A DNA stretch of 64,000 bases from Xenia sp. Carnegie-2017 (taxonomy: Eukaryota; Cnidaria; Anthozoa; Malacalcyonacea; Xeniidae), in assembly GCF_021976095.1 (NCBI RefSeq), contig NW_025813483.1:15355800-15419799 (forward strand), written 5' to 3'. Shown one piece after another: positions 20,101-31,315 of this stretch; within the stretch, counting starts at the first letter, position 1; every line of letters starts with the position of its first letter. The notes below the pieces were generated by a model. The model searched no databases. It saw only the letters and a list, made by a program, of their open reading frames with translations, and had not been told where the DNA came from. Position numbers and translations under genes: made by a program.

Positions 20101-21582
20101 CTTGGGTACTCTGTTCCTGACTTCATTTTACCAATGTACTTAGCTACAATCTAACAAAAAGACCAATTTCAACCAGCATCCTTAATCTTCCATTAAGATC
20201 TCTGTGATCCCATCTTACCCTTCCATATTTACCCACTCCTCCTGTTTTTGATGGACTCAACTCTATCTCTCCTCCGTCAACCCACTCAATTAACGTTTCG
20301 TTGTTCTCAGTTTTTTCAACCTGATCGTAGGCCTTTATCCAAATAGTAAAGTCGAACGTATAAACCAGGATTTCGTAGACATTATACCTAGAAAAACCAT
20401 GAAAAGTTTCTTTAAATTAAATGAAATAACTATGGATTTTCTTAATAGATGATCAATCTTTGGATGAGTGGATGCAATCTGATAAAACAGCACATGTAGT
20501 GTTGTTAGTATCTCATCAATGCTGGTGATAGATTTTCTTGATTCATAGAATAATTAATATATTTTTAAAATCGTTCCTAAATGCACAATTTATCTGCTTG
20601 TTAATACACGATCATCAAAGCTTATCGATTATTCTGATTCGATAAATTTCGATTTGTCATGAATGAGATTATGTAATCGCGTGGATTTGCTAACACCATC
20701 CTTAATCTTACCACAGTTTATCATAACGCATACAATGGGCCGATGAACGATATTTACTGCAGTCGAGATGGCCTCGAAAGTATTGATTCTTTTTTAAACC
20801 AAACTTGTAGATCTTTGTCCGCACTTCATTTGAATAAATTCCTTTTCTTTTACACGTACAACAGAATCCCTAAAATATTTTATGCATTGCTGTTAAAAGA
20901 GAGAGTGTCATTTGCATGATTTTGCTTTGCTTTATACCCAACTATCCCATAATGGCCGACCCCACCAATCATATGTCTTCCCGCATGGATGATTATGACT
21001 AGCACAGCCAAACCGTGTCAACGGATACATTTCTTCGTATGGTTTATTGTTGACTACCTAAAATGAAGGAAGGTAGACAAAACGTTTTATTAGGCGTAGT
21101 TGTTCACCATAATCGTGACGAGTTATGTACTTAATATGTGTGTTTACGTACTCCACGAAACACGATTGGATACACCAAACGTATTGGTGACATACTAAGA
21201 GTGATAACAAAAGGGTTGTAAAGCCTAGCATCTTCACCGACAACTGTATCTCGCACTTTATTTATTGTTGCATGCAGTTTCTCCGTTTCACCCTTTATAA
21301 AAGTAAACAACATAAAATGGTTGATTTATTGGTTGGTGTTGCTTCCGTTATATATATGCTACGTCTTTATAGTTAACATAGTCATTTTGAACATACTTTT
21401 CCTCCAGTAACCTCAGCTAGTACAACCATTTTTTTCTCGCATCGTTTGTTATGTAAAACATTCAACGGATCGTTTGCAGTGTTCTCACAAAGTGTAATGT
21501 CACTTTTTGCGATAATGGTACCATTGATCCATCTTAGGAAAATGAAAAACAATACCAACAGATAAAAACTATTTAGATCCAT
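17197..21582 (-). CDS. HAP2: HAP2/GCS1 gamete fusogen, paralogue A
   Basis: HAP2/GCS1 is the eukaryotic gamete membrane fusogen, a three-domain class II fusion fold that trimerises to merge gamete membranes. The start ATG (21580-21582) gives a signal peptide (FYLLVLFFIFLRW), then SDITLCENTANDP and CEKKMVVLAEVTGGK. Exons downstream give ARLYNPFVITLSMSP, VVNNKPYEEMYPLTRFGC, GFCCTC (near 20.86 kb), SSAHCMRYDKLW, YNVYEILVYTFDF, GYHDYLIIP, GTCLRNQVQDYF, YLEISADDLTLVYNR, AAGIIVKAFAESFE, IAQNTGFVTAEFFV and CVCILRCGCT. All are HAP2-GCS1 family landmarks, including the CLxNQxxDxF block. After the ectodomain come a membrane segment (FLMMLGFIVLLIILRVVLSF), a second hydrophobic stretch (FVFEWFFFFILPFMVLL) and a long acidic tail ending at 17197. 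It is head-to-head with paralogue B and tail-to-tail with ETAA1. Frame looks intact. Confidence 0.95.
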
Positions 21583-21822
21583 TTCTTTTTTATGGATAAA
21601 GCTATAGATTTCATTTTAATTATTTTTGTGTTTTTTTACTTTTTCACGTACGTAATCAAAGCATTTTCATTTGATTTCATTTTGATTATATCCAAAGTAA
21701 TTTAATGATGTCATCAATAGATAACATGACACTTAATTGTACACTGGACTCCCGATCTATTTAATTAAATTTACTTTTATAGATATAGAAATTCAATCAA
21801 TTGTACAATTTTGTTGTTGCTT
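21583..21822. promoter_or_regulatory. Divergent promoter region of HAP2-A and HAP2-B
   Basis: Only 240 very AT-rich base pairs separate two HAP2 start codons on opposite strands. TGATGTCATC near 21706 is a near-palindrome resembling a bZIP (CRE/ATF) site, and CACGTACGTAATC lies near 21646. One shared regulatory region for both genes is likely, but untested. Confidence 0.55.
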
Positions 21823-24800
21823 ATGTATAAAATTTACAGGTTAAGTAAAGTTAGGTTATTTTTAACTCCGATAGTATTGGAGTTAATTTTGTTTTTTCAC
21901 GACACGACGATTGTTGAAGGTCTTTTTATGTCGAAGAGTGATTTGAAAATCTGTGAGAATGTCGGAGATAATCCTCACAATGTCGTCGACGACAAACCGT
22001 GCGAGAAGAAGTTAGTTATTGCGCATATAGTTAGGTCAGGACAGGTATGCTATGTATTAAAACAAATTTATCCATTGACATTCAGTACTGCACACATAAG
22101 ATATGGTATCCATTAAAGTCCATTGTCTTGTGAGTACATTGCTCAATGTTGAGTGAATCTTGATGTTGTTTTAAATTATTTAGGCTGCTACAGAGTCTTT
22201 ACTTTTTACAACCAATAAAGTTTATGATAGTGTGGACAATGAACAAGCAAGATTGTACTATCCTTTTACTGTCAGCATAACAAAGTCGAAACTTAGATAT
22301 GCCTATCCTTTGCGTTATGAAACTGTGAGTTTATTAATTATTCCGAATAAATTTAAATTGTCTATGTATGTTTTTGTTCTGGGCTAAAACTGGGATTTAA
22401 AATGGACATTGTCTTTGGCTATAGACTGTCAACAATCATCCTTATGAAGAATTGCGCACCAAAGTTAAATGTCGTGATGAATTTGCAGATGAACACGCTT
22501 CATGTGGGTTTGCACGTGATCACATAGGAAATAAGATTTGGGATAGTCAGGTACAATGACGAAACTCTTGAGCGTATGAGAACTATTTCTTTTTATTGAG
22601 TCGATGATTGGTAAGACTGAAATAATTTTTCACTCAATAGGGTTTCTGCTGCGCATGTTCTATATATGACATAGTTCCAAAGTGGATGAGATGGTTGAGA
22701 TATGGTGGTCACGTAAAGGAGTTTTATCGCGGGAGTCAAGGTGGTCTTTGCGGCTACGGTTATGACGTAGATGACATGTTTTCACATTGTATGAGAATGG
22801 ATGATCTTTGGTAGGTATAAAAGTGCTTTGGAGACAAATGCTCGTGATCTTTATTGTGTGTCAGCGATGATGGGAGTCAGTGGTTTTAGTATTTTAACAG
22901 CACTTCAATAATTTTATTTCACTTTAGGTATGATGTTTACTCCATTGAACCACATCGATTGTCCTTTGTTATTTCCATTCGAGCATATGAACAAGTGAAG
23001 AAGACTGTAGACAATAAAACTCTGACAAACTGGGTTGAAGGAGGGAAGATAGATCTCAATTATCAAAAAAGAAGTGGATTTGGACATTATGGAAGAGTGC
23101 GTTGAGAAATTCTATCCGTAATAATACTACTGAAATGTCATTCATTCATTCAAAGTGTTTAGAAGGATTACGAAAGATTTTATATGATATGAATGGTGAT
23201 TTATTCGTGAAATGGTGATTCGGTGAATTTTTTTCTCCATCTAGTTGCTTGCGAGATTTCATGGAACATTTGAGTCTACAAAGGAAATTCCAAATTTGAA
23301 ACTAAGATATTTACTTAAACCGAGGGTAACACCAGAGAACAGTGCAAATGGAGGACACCCTCAGATTCAGGTGATGTATTGTTAAAACTACGAGATAAAA
23401 AAGCAGTCCTTTTCTTCTTACTCGTTTTGTCTTTAGAATGGTTACCATGACTACATGCTCGTTCCCGGTACCATGATCTCACTGCGCGAGTCAATGAGTA
23501 ATTGTGACATGATCGGAGTATCGTACAGTTCATTTCGTAAACAAGGTGGTGGAGCCATGGGTCGTGGTCCAGGCTGTAATCAGAAACCTAACAGGTAGCT
23601 CACACTTGTTAAAGTAGATGTAAAACACTCTAAATGATAAATGTTTTTTAACCGTTTTTTTTTAATACAATTTTGTGTTTTTAGTTGCCTGAATAATCAG
23701 CCCAAAGATTTGTTTGATCAAGATACGGTAAGCCTATAAGCAATTGAAAAGAAAGTAAATGGTTTGAACCCGGGAGTATCGTTACATGTTTGTAAATGTC
23801 GATCGTCCAGGTTGGTATAGTCCTGAGAAGGACTGTTTTTGTTGTTGTTGACTGACGTTTCGACAACCTTAGCGGTAGTCATCTTCAGAGTCAAAAAGAA
23901 CGTCAGTCAACAACAACAAAAAAAGTCCTTCTTAGGACTATACCAACCTGGACGATCTACATTTACAAACATGTAAGCAATTTAAAATTGACCTTTGAAG
24001 TCCCTATGTGTACACACGCATCTCTTCTTTTCCCACCAGGCACTTCGTAAAGTGGGAAAGAAACCAAAATATTTTGTTGAACAATATGGCAAATGCGTCG
24101 GTATAAATAAAGATAGCAAGTCTGGGGAGATGGGTCTGATCTACGAGTCTGATGATACAGTTCGTAATAGTCTTGTAACATTAGAAGTTAGTGCTGATGA
24201 TATGATACTGATCTATAACAGGTTAGTAACACTGGAGTTAGTTGCTTTCTTTTGATGAATAAAATAGGTTTGAGTTTTTTAGGGTTTTTTTCAGGGCGGA
24301 TGGTGTTATCGTGAAAACTTTTGCCAACAACTTTGACGCTTTGTCACAGGATGGTGAACTGACAGTCGTTGTTCAAAATACTGGCTTAGTAACAGCTGAC
24401 TTTTATGTACGCATGTTTTTTTGATTGAATAGGGTATGAGCAGAGCACGTGACATTGAAGAATTCTTCACATTCTAAGGTCGTGTTTTCAAGATGTTCCG
24501 AGGGAATTTATCGTGGCGATGAACGAATGGCGTCAATCAATCCAAGAGCAACTCACATGTTTACTTATAAAATTGATGCGTATTTAAGAAAAGGAAAAAA
24601 ACATTATTGTACAGGTTATCATTAAAATTTTTTTTATCGTGCAGAAGAATTAATGCGCATGCGTCAGTAACATTGATTGAAATGTGTTGTTGAACTTTTT
24701 CAGTTCAGTTGTACGATTCAAGGCACAATCTTCAGGATACGGCAAACGTGACATTTAAAACATTTACACCTTGTGTTTGCCTTCATAATTGTGTTTGCAA

Positions 24801-26179
24801 GGTAATTTAAGACTTTCTCGAGATATATGTATATATTTTTTTATGAATCATTCATCGTGAATAAAAAGAGTACTCAATAAAAAGTAGAACTAATATTTAT
24901 TGATATTTTTGCATTTCTTTTCAACATTATGTACGTTCATCTTGTTCCAAATGTTACAATTATTTAAAGCAGATAAAGCTGCCTGAGTACATCAGAGTGC
25001 ATCTGGTGTTTACATAATACGTACAAATAAAGTAATTATAATTATATCTACGTGTATTTATCTTTCCATGTTGTGTTACATTCAAGAATTTAGTTGTTCA
25101 CATTTCATTATTCTCTGCTTTTTTGCCAAAAAATAAATATGTGCCATAAAAATATAAATATTTTTGTTTATGACAATGTTCAGTACAGCAACAAGAAGTC
25201 AATTTTCTTTGATAGTGCAACGAAATAGCTGTAGATGAAAACGATGAAAAGGAAGCAAGCATCAATGATTGTCAAGATCCTGATGATTTTGTCGATAATA
25301 ACGACGACGACGATGATGACGATGAGAAAAAGAAAAACAATTTATTCACCAAATTTATGAACATAATCCGTCCATATATAAATCGTACGCGCCTCGTTCT
25401 TGGTGGATTACTTTTATTTGGTGTATTGAAAGCTTTTCTTGGTCGTCGCTTCCTTTTTATTGCAAAATTTGGTCTTGGGGGTGTTCATGTTGGTGAACAC
25501 GTTGAAAAAAATGTGAGAGGAGTTAGGAAAATCTTGACTTATGATGCTGCGATGAATCTTGTTGATACGACAACGTATGTATTGAACTTGATAAATGACT
25601 TTGATAATCACATTAATAACATGAAGTAAACATTTTCACAACAGATCATTTCTGGATTAAAACACAGCATGTATTGATTTGACACATTTTGGCATAACAA
25701 TGATAAAGACGATAATAGTAATAATTTTAATAACCATACATGATACAAATGTTTTTCTACTGCATGTATGAACACTAAAATATCTCCCCCCCCTTGCAAT
25801 AACCGTAAATTTTTTTGCGAACGCCCCTTTAAATTTTACTATCAGGGAGTTTCAATACTAATAAACCATTACCGTTGCAATTGCGACAACTAAAATGTTT
25901 TTTTTCCATTTCAGAAATACGGTTGTCATCCACAATCATGGACTGCGTGATTTTTTCATCAATATTCTCTTCTTTTATCTCCTCCCGATCATTCTGCTTC
26001 TTAAACTCATCTATTTTGTTTACACGTACTGGCCCTACTCGCAACTAAAATCTCGAGAGGCGAAACTAGAGTCGGTTAAAGTGGCCGGGAATGATGCAAA
26101 GCCTGGGTCTAGACCAAACGCAAGAAGAATCATTCCGAAAAACTTGCCAAATAGAAAATTTGTCCCTAAGTTAAAATAA
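21823..26179 (+). CDS. HAP2: HAP2/GCS1 gamete fusogen, paralogue B
   Basis: Same family and exon plan as paralogue A. The first ATG is 21823, with a signal/anchor-like hydrophobic N-terminus (LFLTPIVLELILFF), then KSDLKICENVGDNPHNVV and CEKKLVIAHIVRSGQ. Later exons give ARLYYPFTVSITKSK, TVNNHPYEEL, IWDSQ, GFCCACSIYDIVPKWMRWLR (about 22.64 kb), SHCMRMDDLW, YDVYSIEPHRLSF, NGYHDYMLVP, SCLNNQPKDLFDQDT, LEVSADDMILIYN, VQNTGLVTADFYV and CVCLHNCVCK. An Asp-rich juxtamembrane stretch precedes hydrophobic segment 1 (LVLGGLLLFGVLKAFL). A GTATGT donor near 25575 joins in phase to an exon at 25915 with segment 2 (ILFFYLLPIILLLKLIYFVY) and a short basic tail ending at 26179. Reading through that donor would instead stop at 25629, so two C-termini are possible. 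A dispersed repeat sits in one intron. Confidence 0.93.
23751..23976. repeat. Palindromic copy of the dispersed ~180-bp repeat, in a HAP2-B intron
   Basis: Starts with AAAGTAAATGGTTTGAACCC (the inverse of the family's right end), then GTTGGTATAGTCCTGAGAAG, a GTTGTTGTTGACTGACG block, CTTCAGAGTC, and returns through the inverse of the head to CATTTACAAACATG. It is therefore largely a foldback. TAAGCAATT occurs at both sides and may be a target duplication. The copy near 49.9 kb shows the simple form. Confidence 0.85.
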
Positions 26180-26456
26180 GTAACTTTAGAAAGTAAAGCG
26201 GATGAAAAAACTGCTGAATTTTGAAATTAGCTTTACAGAACAACGACAGTAGTAATTAAAAACATTGTTTCCACTTGGGAAATGTGTTTTTATGTTCATT
26301 TGAAGAAAGATCATTGCGTGTGCCAAAATAATTCATCTTCATTGATTGCTGATGTCATATAATATTCAATCATAATGTTGTCGTAATGTTGCCGTATATT
26401 TTGCGGTTTCAAAAGAGATAAATAACCTATCAATAATTTGTTGTATTTCAGATCAA

Positions 26457-29400
26457 ATGTACTCTACAGTTAACTTCTTAATTGTTTTTATTTTCATAAT
26501 TTCCTTTCATTCATATTGTGAATGCACTATCTTGACGAAAGGAAAGATCACGATGTGCGTAAAGGACAAGAACCAGGATCCATTCAACGTGGTTGATGGC
26601 AAGGGATGTGAAAAGAAACTGGTTCTTACTAAAGCTGTTTCAGCTGGTCAGGTATTGAAAATAATTTATTAAATAGAGAATATAACAATTGTCAGATGTG
26701 CTAAATTACTTGTTGAAAATGCCAATGCCATCATACAGAAAGGTGAAACAAGTTTCTATATTTTTATCTTTAAAAACATTAAATCAATTCAGCAGCAATC
26801 AATGTATGGATACTATATTTGTAATAAAAGTGATTGCATACTAAGATTGGACATTGGAACATTCTTTCAAACAATTTAGAAAGAAAGTGAGATGATTTAT
26901 GTAAACGTCAGTAAAGTGAGGGATGAACTTAGCAATGACGAAGCAAGACTTTATAATCCTTTCATTATCACCATAACTTCCTCGCCAATGCGTATTATCT
27001 ATCCATATTATCTAATTGGGGTATGTACTGGTTTTGAATTCCATTGTGACGTCCATTCTTGTGTTGAATAGTCTTCGTTAGAAGTGAAGATGAGTGGTTT
27101 AGATTGTGAGCTTTGAGAATGAATGAACTTTAAAATTTGGATTCAGACTGTTAACAATAAACCTTATGAGACAACGAAACGAGAGTACTGGTGCCAAGAC
27201 GGCGCTGAAACAAAAGACGATGATGATTTGTCATGTCCAGTTCAAAGAGACGCCACTACTGGTGAAAGAATTTGGGACAGTCAGGTAAATTGTATATCTA
27301 CATTATTAGATGTGATTAAAATATTCATAAAGGCTCCTACAATTTTTTAGAAAAGTTACGTTGATAATTACGAATATTTATGCAGATTCTGATCATTTTT
27401 CTCAGGGATTCTGCTGTCGTTGTTCGCTTGCCGAAGATTATTTATCGTCGCAAGGTGGCCGTTATCATCGCGGTAACACAGTCTGCGAAAATAAATGGCA
27501 CATCCCTTTCCTTCATCAGTTATTCAAAAATAAAAAACGTCACAGTGCACATTGCATGCATTACGATGACCTGTGGTATAATGTTCACAAGATTGGATTG
27601 TATAGAATCTGGTTTAAGGTGAGTATATCATGAATTTGTTGATATTTGACAACATATCTTTTAATATTGTGGTAAAAGTCTACAATGGAGAAGTACGCAT
27701 GCTTTTCGTCATTTTGGCTTTTGGCAAGTGATGTGCAAACGTGAATTTTTAAGATCTTAGTGAAAGCCTATGATCTAGTGGAAGAAGAAAGAGACGGAAG
27801 ACGGTATGAAAAGTTGGTTGATGGAGGAGAAATTGAACTAAGCAACTTCAAGTCATCTGGGCATGGTGTTCATGGCCGAGTATGTGTTCAAACTTAGAAG
27901 AAGAAAAACAGAGTGAAGGACGTTTTAATAAAAGTAGATGTCTTCTTTGTTTTCCAGTTATTAGCGTCTTTAGTTGGAATGTTTGAATCTGACACTCAGA
28001 TTTACAGTCTAACAGAAAGATATTTGTTTATTCCCGCTCGGAGCTCGAAGATTGACTGGCTAACTCATTCACAGACGAAAGTAGGCTTAGTAATGATTGT
28101 TTTCAAGGCCACCAATGGCATCCTTGTATTTTGTGGGGAGAGTGGTCTTTACTTTTTATCATTAAGTCAATGAATTATATAATGATTACGATCAAAAATC
28201 ATTTAATTTCTCAGAATGGTGCTCGAGATTTTCTTATAATTCCACGATCTTTCGTATCATTGGAGAACTCCATGCTATCGTGCAATAAAATTGGAGTTAG
28301 TTTTACAGCATTTCGTCTGCAGGGTGGACATGATGGTCAAGGGCTTGGATGTCTTCGAAAGATTGGCTCGTAAGTAAAACTAATGAATGTGGAATAAATT
28401 GTCCCATGATTGCTATTTAAAGCGCCCGTTTTATTTCATATTTTTGATATTTAGATGCTTACACAACCAAGTAAAAGATTATTTTGAAAGTGACACGGTA
28501 TTCAATTATTCTGCTTAAGTTAAATAAATTTCTTTTAAAAAATTTTTATTGTTATCTTTGGTTGTCTGTTTATTTTTAGAAAAATCGTGCAAATGGAAAA
28601 AAACCGCTGTATTTTCCAGAGCGTTATGGAGTTGTTGTTGGCACCGGGGAGTACGACAAAAAAGGAAAATATGCTTTGGTGTACAAAGCTAATAAACTTG
28701 GAAACATCTTGATCAGCTTAGAAATAAGTGCTGATGATATCATTCTTATTTATAACAAGTACGACTGTTAACTTACAAATGCTTTAAAATAGTTGGATCA
28801 GATCACATAATTTGATCTGCTTTGACATATTTGGCTCGCGCCTACATAATTAAGTCTCTCATAAATAGTTGGACCTGCTCCTACTTAGGTCGGCCCACCG
28901 GTTCGGCATGTTCATACATCGTAATGCCAGCTCCTAAATAATTATGCCTGCTCCTATAAATATAGTCAGGCCCAATGGGCTTCATTCTACATTGGTCTGT
29001 TTTAGGGCAAGTGGCGTTATTGTCAAAGCATTTGCAACAGACTTTGAATCATTATCTGACAATGGAAAACTGCATGTTATTGTTCAAAATACAGGTCTTG
29101 TGACAGCAGACTTCTTTGTAAGTTGTATTCTTATAAAACAATCTTTCATTTCTTTTCATTTTCTTATTTTTCTCTGATTTTCCCCGTTAAGGTCACTATG
29201 AAATACTGTACACGAGGTATACAACGCGCTCCTGAAGTGAAGGCATCCATTAATGCTCAGTCTGTTCATACTTTCACGTTACGATTGAGAACGACTATTC
29301 ACGATTCAGGGGCATTTACGTGTATTGGTAGGTACATTAACTGTTACATTTTCTACAGATTAGGACGAGACGTACAAGAGAAACACTTATTTATAACTAT

Positions 29401-31098
29401 TTTTATATTAGTGAATCTTTGGGACGCCCGCCATGGTTTATTAGATTCAGCAAATATCACATTTGAGACGACCTCGGCATGTGTTTGTCTTCAGGATTGT
29501 TCTTGTACAGTAAGTATTACTTCTTTTTTAAGACCATTTCATGTCGTTTTTGACTGTTTAACATGAAATTTTAACTTAGTGTCTAGGTCATTCCAGCAGC
29601 GAGTCATGCATTACTGAAGATTCAGATGACGAAGATAAAGACGCTTTAAATTTAGTCAACAAGAAGATAGAAAAAAAGAAATTTGGAAGATTGGAGGTAT
29701 TTTTCATGTGGATGAACGACAATCTTGCAGCGATCGTGAGTTTCTTTACCACGCCATCATTGAACCATGCTTTAATTATGTGGCTTCTCCTTTCTCTGAT
29801 GTTTGGGCTTATTAAAGCAAACCTTGGCATGAAACAGGGGGGTGCACCTATTGCATATTGGGGATGGTGGTTTGAGCAGCCTACAGGGAAGAAAACGTTT
29901 ATTGATTCAAATGGAGAAAGGATTCAGGCATATTATAATCAAGATGGAGACTTAGTCAATCCTAATACGTAAGTATATCACGTGATCTTGGTTGGCTATC
30001 TGAAGTCATAGCATAAGATGGAAATTCAAGCACGTCTCCATAGGAATAGAAAGTTTTTGGTTAAGATGTTGTTATTGACCATATTTTTCTATTAAGATCG
30101 ACGAAAACATGATTTTTTTGTTCTTTTCGAAGAGGGAACATTATCAAAAGCGAAAAGTTGCTTCTTTTCATCGCAAACATCTTCTTTTTTCAACTATTGG
30201 TCTTTATTTTGGGTGTTCACGCGGCGAGATATTACAAATTATGGGAGAAAGAAAACGCGGTAATTCACAAATGCATCAAACGTTTCTTGAAGAAATGTTT
30301 AGAAACATTTAATATTTTCTTTTTATTTATTTCTAGATGGCCATCTCGCTCTCCAATGTGGTTTTGAATGAAACTGGAGTTTACAGAAATTTCACCAAGT
30401 TTACAATTTTAGAAAAGACTGATCTAATGGTTAATACCCTAAATTTGACTTATTGGTTGTCACGACAACACAATGAAGAAAGACGAGAGATACAACGAAT
30501 GTTTCTTTTTAGAATCATGGCGATGAATACAGTCTTGTTGGGAAGTTGGAGCTTTTAGGAGATAAATATAAGTTTGTCATTATGAATACGTTACAGGTAT
30601 GAGTGAGTCGGTTTCTTCTCAATAAAATTCATGTTTCATTAAATTTACATGGATTGTTTTCAGTTTATTGAAATTCTTGACGATGAAATGTTGTTGTTGA
30701 CTCCTCCAATTCCCTTCAATACCGAACCATTTACGAAAGCATTAAGCAGGACTAGTGCCTTAAACCAGATTTCACTCGTACCTCAATATGTGTGTTTAAA
30801 TGAAGAGCCTGAGTTCGATTTTTACCAAGATGATGCAAAAGATTTCAACAGCGTCATTAGAAATGATGACGTCAGGAGAACTGATGACGTCATGGAAAAC
30901 GAGGGCATAACAAGGACTTCATCACAATCCTCATCAAGCGATATTCCACCAGAATTACCAACAAGAGATTACTCCAATCGTGAGTTAAATACTTCATATA
31001 GTGATGACATATATGAAGAACCTGTGATACCATTGAACAGTCAAGTCTACAAACTTCATTCAGAGTTACAAGATGAAGATACTGTGAAGGAGCAATAA
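26457..31098 (+). CDS. HAP2: HAP2/GCS1 gamete fusogen, paralogue C
   Basis: Third HAP2 gene, in tandem 277 bp after B. Signal peptide FLIVFIFIISFHSYCEC, then GKITMCVKDKNQDPFNVVDG and CEKKLVLTKAVSAGQ. Exons give ARLYNPFIITITSSPM, TVNNKPYETTKREYWC, IWDSQ, GFCCRC (about 27.41 kb), SAHCMHYDDLWYNVHKIGLY, ILVKAYDLVEEERDG, NGARDFLIIP, SCLHNQVKDYFESDT, LEISADDIILIYNK, ASGVIVKAFATDFES, VQNTGLVTADFFV, LWDARHGLLDSANITFE and CVCLQDCSCT. Two hydrophobic segments follow (ALIMWLLLSLMFGLIKANL; LLLFIANIFFFQLLVFILGV). The remaining exons to 31098 encode an acidic tail with PPELPTR and YEEPVIPL motifs. The join across 30340-30600 is uncertain, and part of the tail could be a separate short gene. An AATAAA lies about 130 bp past the stop. 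Confidence 0.9.
28795..28985. repeat. Degenerate short tandem repeat in a HAP2-C intron
   Basis: Several imperfect copies of a ~20-30-bp phrase built on GCTCCTAnATAATTA and GCCTG/GGCCC are strung through this intron. Copies are too diverged to fix a unit length by eye. Confidence 0.45.
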
Positions 31099-31315
31099 GT
31101 CAGGGATATTATAATTTGACATTAAAAATTACAGTATTTTCAAAATCTGTGCATAGAAGTCTCTGCGATTCTCAACCATCAACATATAACTACCAATCAA
31201 CAACAAAAAGATTGAATGTTAAGTCTAAAAAATAAAACTATACAAGAAAACAATCAATGTATATTCAACTTATTAACATATAAAATGCATCATCAATATA
31301 TATATATAATATAAA

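Noticed and set aside
23815-23900. Hammerhead ribozyme in the dispersed repeat (CTGAAGATGAC...CGAAACGTC)
   Set aside because: The CUGAUGA core is interrupted and stem III is not evident, so it is kept only as a resemblance.
17197-31098. HAP2 genes as captured viral fusion genes
   Set aside because: HAP2 shares the class II fusion fold with viral proteins, but these copies have the conserved intron-rich structure and domain landmarks of the eukaryotic gamete family, with no viral genes nearby.
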